Shown here in pieces: positions 21,259-23,698 of a DNA stretch of 23,698 bases. The number at the start of each line of letters is the position of its first letter. The first letter of the stretch is position 1. This stretch comes from Candidatus Woesearchaeota archaeon (GTDB lineage Archaea > Nanobdellota > Nanobdellia > Woesearchaeales > J091). The translations under genes were made by a program, and so were the position numbers. The notes beneath the pieces were generated by a model, which had not been told where the DNA came from, searched no databases, and was given only the letters and a program-made list of their open reading frames with translations. Location of the stretch: positions 1 through 23,698 of the forward strand of contig RFJB01000115.1 in NCBI GenBank assembly GCA_003695045.1, read 5' to 3'.

Positions 21259-21912
21259 ATGGGTCGCGAAAAAAAACAGGCAGGCCGCAGAGCCGGCAGG
21301 ACTTCTAAAAATACCGGCAGGTCTTCATCACGGCTGCGCCCAATACGCGAGGGGGAAGAGCAAAAAATCCGGTTTCTGACGCTGAAAGAGTGGGAGAGAA
21401 TAAAAGAACAGCCGAAAAATCTGCGCGACCAGATAATCATTGAGCTTCTCTACGCAACCGGCTGCACTGTGAACGAGCTTGTGAACATTAAGGTTTCTGA
21501 TTTGTCCTTTGAAAAGCACGAGGTCAGGATAGGCGCCGAGAGTTCGCGCAATCATGAAGGAAGAAAAGCGCTGATTCCTTCTTCGCTGATTGAGAAGATA
21601 GAAGATTACCTGAGAGAGATTCATCCCGGAGAGGAAAAGAGCAGATACCTTCTCGCCACGAGGCAAAGCCCCCAAATCACAACAAAAAGAGTGAGGCAAA
21701 TAGTCCAGAAGTATGCATCCCTTGCCGGGGTGAAAGACAAGAACAATCCCCAGATACTGAGATACACCCACATAGTCCACGCTTTCAGAAAAGGAGTGCC
21801 GATACCTGCAATCCAGAGGCAGGTGGGAATCAAGAGGTCAAGAGCCATTCAGATATTCAACCAGCTGAAAACCGAAGTGACAGAGGACGCTTACAGAGCG
21901 TTCTGGGAATGA
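21259..21912 (+). CDS. Tyrosine-recombinase-fold protein with degenerate active site
   Basis: A 217-residue protein. Residues 1-35 are a basic, Ser/Arg/Lys-rich tail replacing the usual core-binding domain. Residues about 38-205 align with the XerA/integrase catalytic domain: RFLTLKEWERI, LLYATGCTVNELVNIKVSDLSF, RKALIPSSL, LRYTHIVHAFRKGVPIPAIQRQVGI, then RAIQIFNQL. In active enzymes the first region reads GLRVSEL, the second PHxLRH and LGH, and the last QIY. Here the first Arg is Thr70, the His of HxxR is Gln165, the box III His/Trp is Ile191 and the nucleophilic Tyr is Phe200; Arg168 remains. It should bind DNA but not recombine it. GGAGAG 8 bases before the ATG at 21259 supports this start over a GTG at 21145. 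Confidence 0.85.
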   Translation: MGREKKQAGRRAGRTSKNTGRSSSRLRPIREGEEQKIRFLTLKEWERIKEQPKNLRDQIIIELLYATGCTVNELVNIKVSDLSFEKHEVRIGAESSRNHEGRKALIPSSLIEKIEDYLREIHPGEEKSRYLLATRQSPQITTKRVRQIVQKYASLAGVKDKNNPQILRYTHIVHAFRKGVPIPAIQRQVGIKRSRAIQIFNQLKTEVTEDAYRAFWE

Positions 21913-21956
21913 CAGCAGAAACCTGCATGACAACAGGAAAGAAAAAGAGGAAGAAG

Positions 21957-23698
21957 ATGGGAGAAAGAGGCCCTGAAAAAAGAGGAACAGGAAAAAAGGA
22001 GAGGCCCCCAGATAGTTGGGGAAGCACGCTCTCAAAGCATGGCACAGCCCTCGCCATGAGCATAATAGTCATACTTCTCCTCGCAAGCTCACTGAAGGTT
22101 GCTGCCGAGCAGCAGCTCGATGTAAAAGTCAAACTGGATGTGAGCGCCCGAGAGCTGGCTCCCGGAGAAACAGCGGCTTTCAGCGCCTCGACATACATAA
22201 ACAACATACTCGTTCTTTCAGTTCCGACAAAGGTTCAAATTATCGGCCCTCTCGGCGACATAACCGAAGCGCCTCTTGAGAACATCGGCGGATTTTACAG
22301 GGGCGTTTTCAACGGATCCCGCATAGGAACTTACAGATTGATAGCAACCTCTGTTGTGAACGGGAACCATTACTCCGCCCAGGAAAAGATTCTTGTTAAA
22401 AATCCTGAGCTGAATATTGTTGTCAGGGCGGACGACCTTGAGATTAAAGACAACAAAACCAACGTGACAGGCGAGTTAAGCGTCAGCCCGCCTCCTGAAA
22501 CGCCGGTAGTTTTGTCACTTACGTCCCCCAAAGGCATGAATTATATGCTTTGCAATGTAACATGCTTCAACTGCACGTTTTCCTGCGCAAATGAAGGGCT
22601 TCTTGAAGTGGGAGAGTACAAGCTGAGCGCAGAGACAACATACAAGGGGGTTCTGTTCAAGACGCATGACTATTTCAGGGTGAAGCTTCCGATAGACAGG
22701 AATCTCAGGATAAAGCTTGACCACAAGCCATTCTACAAGCCCGGAGAGATGGTGGTTGTCGAGGCATCTCTTCTGGAAAAACATGAGTCGTTCCGAAACG
22801 GGCTCAGGATTGAAAGCTGGAACAGGACATTCAATCCTTCAGTAAGGTTGCAGATAGAGGATCCGGAGGGCGTAAAGTTTGACCTGACTCCCGTCCTGAG
22901 CAGCGACGGATTCAGCACCCACTACAAATTTTATGCCGGCGATGCGGGAACTTACAGGATACTGGCTGAAGCTCTGATGTCTGGCAGGTACACCCGGACA
23001 GAATCAGAGTTCAGAGTGGAAAGCGGAGCCGGCACCATCAAGCTGGCAGATTATGAAACATACGAAGCAAAAGACGAAACAGGAAAGACATGGATTATCG
23101 TGCCTGTCAAAAAGGATAAGCTGGTAAATTCGGAATGGCTTGACCTTACCGGCGCAGGCATAACGGGAATAAATGGCGGGGATAACAAAAAGATAAGGAT
23201 TGCCAGGATTGACGCAATAGTGAACAACCACATCCTGCCAATGCTGACGAAAAAGATTCTTGAAGGGCATCATGAGGAGTACTTCTCAATCAGGGAATGG
23301 TCAGAGAGTGCCGGAAGAATAGCATTCGGAAGCGCTGATTCTAAAAACGGCGGAGAAACAGCTTACATACAGATTCTTCTGGAACCCCTCGGAAGAGATT
23401 ATCAGTTGAGAGCAGGATTCAACTCATCTTCCGGAACTCATGATTTAGAGAGCAGTGAAGAACTGGGCGCAGGCACGGGCACTTTAAACAACACAGTTTC
23501 TGAAAACAGAACTGAGAAGACAGAACTCAACAAAACCCCTGAGAACGGGACTGCTGGAGAAGAACAAGAAGAAGCTAACGTCAAAGCAGAAAACGGAGAA
23601 CTGGGCATCGCCGCAAGAGAAATCGAACAACCAAAGCATGGAGAACTGAAGCAGAATAATTCGGTTCTGAATGTGTCTGTTGGCATGTGCAGGACTTC
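21957..23698 (+). CDS. Large secreted or membrane-anchored beta-sandwich surface protein (3' partial)
   Basis: The frame is open from upstream to the window end, giving at least 580 residues. A very basic N-terminus is followed by one hydrophobic helix (about 32-50, ALAMSIIVILLLASSLKVAA) acting as signal peptide or anchor. Then come three or so beta-sandwich repeats resembling Ig/macroglobulin-like modules: LDVSARELAPGETAAF..., NIVVRADDLEIKDNKTNV... and LDHKPFYKPGEMVVVEAS.... The second holds a tight cysteine cluster, CNVTCFNCTFSC. Later residues form an unrecognised domain, then an acidic Asn/Thr/Glu-rich segment full of N-glycosylation sequons. AGAGG is six bases before the ATG at 21957; an earlier in-frame ATG at 21927 lacks an SD. 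It starts 44 bases after the recombinase-like gene and probably shares its transcript. Confidence 0.82.
   Translation, partial: MGERGPEKRGTGKKERPPDSWGSTLSKHGTALAMSIIVILLLASSLKVAAEQQLDVKVKLDVSARELAPGETAAFSASTYINNILVLSVPTKVQIIGPLGDITEAPLENIGGFYRGVFNGSRIGTYRLIATSVVNGNHYSAQEKILVKNPELNIVVRADDLEIKDNKTNVTGELSVSPPPETPVVLSLTSPKGMNYMLCNVTCFNCTFSCANEGLLEVGEYKLSAETTYKGVLFKTHDYFRVKLPIDRNLRIKLDHKPFYKPGEMVVVEASLLEKHESFRNGLRIESWNRTFNPSVRLQIEDPEGVKFDLTPVLSSDGFSTHYKFYAGDAGTYRILAEALMSGRYTRTESEFRVESGAGTIKLADYETYEAKDETGKTWIIVPVKKDKLVNSEWLDLTGAGITGINGGDNKKIRIARIDAIVNNHILPMLTKKILEGHHEEYFSIREWSESAGRIAFGSADSKNGGETAYIQILLEPLGRDYQLRAGFNSSSGTHDLESSEELGAGTGTLNNTVSENRTEKTELNKTPENGTAGEEQEEANVKAENGELGIAAREIEQPKHGELKQNNSVLNVSVGMCRT

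Noticed and set aside
21259..23698. Integrated virus or plasmid marked by the recombinase-like gene
   Set aside because: The recombinase lacks its catalytic residues and no tRNA gene, attachment-site duplication or viral genes are visible in the window.

Overview
The window is archaeal. It holds an archaellum (fla/arl) gene cluster, archaeal Spt5 and SecE, an archaeal-type cytidylate kinase, the archaeal D-aminoacyl-tRNA deacylase DtdA, and TATA-like boxes about 25-30 bases upstream of many starts, several of which imply leaderless mRNAs. Other genes carry clear Shine-Dalgarno (SD) sites (GGAGG, AGGTGA). Coding density is high, genes are short and composition is moderate. This would fit a DPANN-type or small euryarchaeal genome, but the lineage cannot be fixed from this sequence alone.

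Region by region: (1) 1-390 is the end of a coiled-coil protein of unknown function. (2) 391-3720, minus strand, is a module of two adjacent DUF2391-like membrane proteins, a UbiB/ABC1-family kinase-like protein and a lysine-tailed phasin-like helical protein. (3) 3904-8630, plus strand, is housekeeping: cmk, a long FKBP peptidyl-prolyl isomerase, ftsZ, secE, spt5 and ribosomal protein L11 with a long C-terminal coiled coil; a hairpin plus T-tract follows FKBP and another follows L11. (4) 8747-9868 holds dtdA (minus) and a divergent 44-residue zinc-ribbon protein. (5) 10005-20647, almost all minus strand, is the archaellum cluster. In transcription order it is a divergent archaellin, a FlaC-like fusion, then (after a plus-strand winged-helix regulator) FlaF/G, FlaH, FlaI, FlaJ, two closely related archaellins and a two-helix membrane protein, closed by a hairpin/T-tract terminator. 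(6) 20648-21258 is a gene-free, purine-rich stretch with short repeats. (7) 21259 to the end, plus strand, holds a tyrosine-recombinase-fold protein whose catalytic residues are mostly replaced, followed closely by a large, sequon-rich secreted or membrane-anchored beta-sandwich protein cut by the window end.

How it fits together: FlaI (ATPase), FlaH (regulatory ATP-binding protein) and FlaJ (membrane platform) form the archaellum motor. FlaF/G is the pseudoperiplasmic anchor, and the FlaC-like fusion is a candidate for the cytosolic ring. The three archaellins share class III signal peptides. They need a prepilin peptidase (FlaK/ArlK) that is not in this window. The double winged-helix regulator sits divergently next to a 24-bp dyad overlapping the motor operon's probable TATA box, so it is a good candidate for local control of motility.

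The observations most worth a second look are the catalytically degenerate recombinase paired with a surface protein, the FlaC-like fusion with an extra C-terminal domain, the regulator/dyad pair inside the archaellum locus, the DxDxDGxxD loop shared by all three archaellins, and the 3' archaellum membrane protein with a good SD site but no standard start codon at the right distance.
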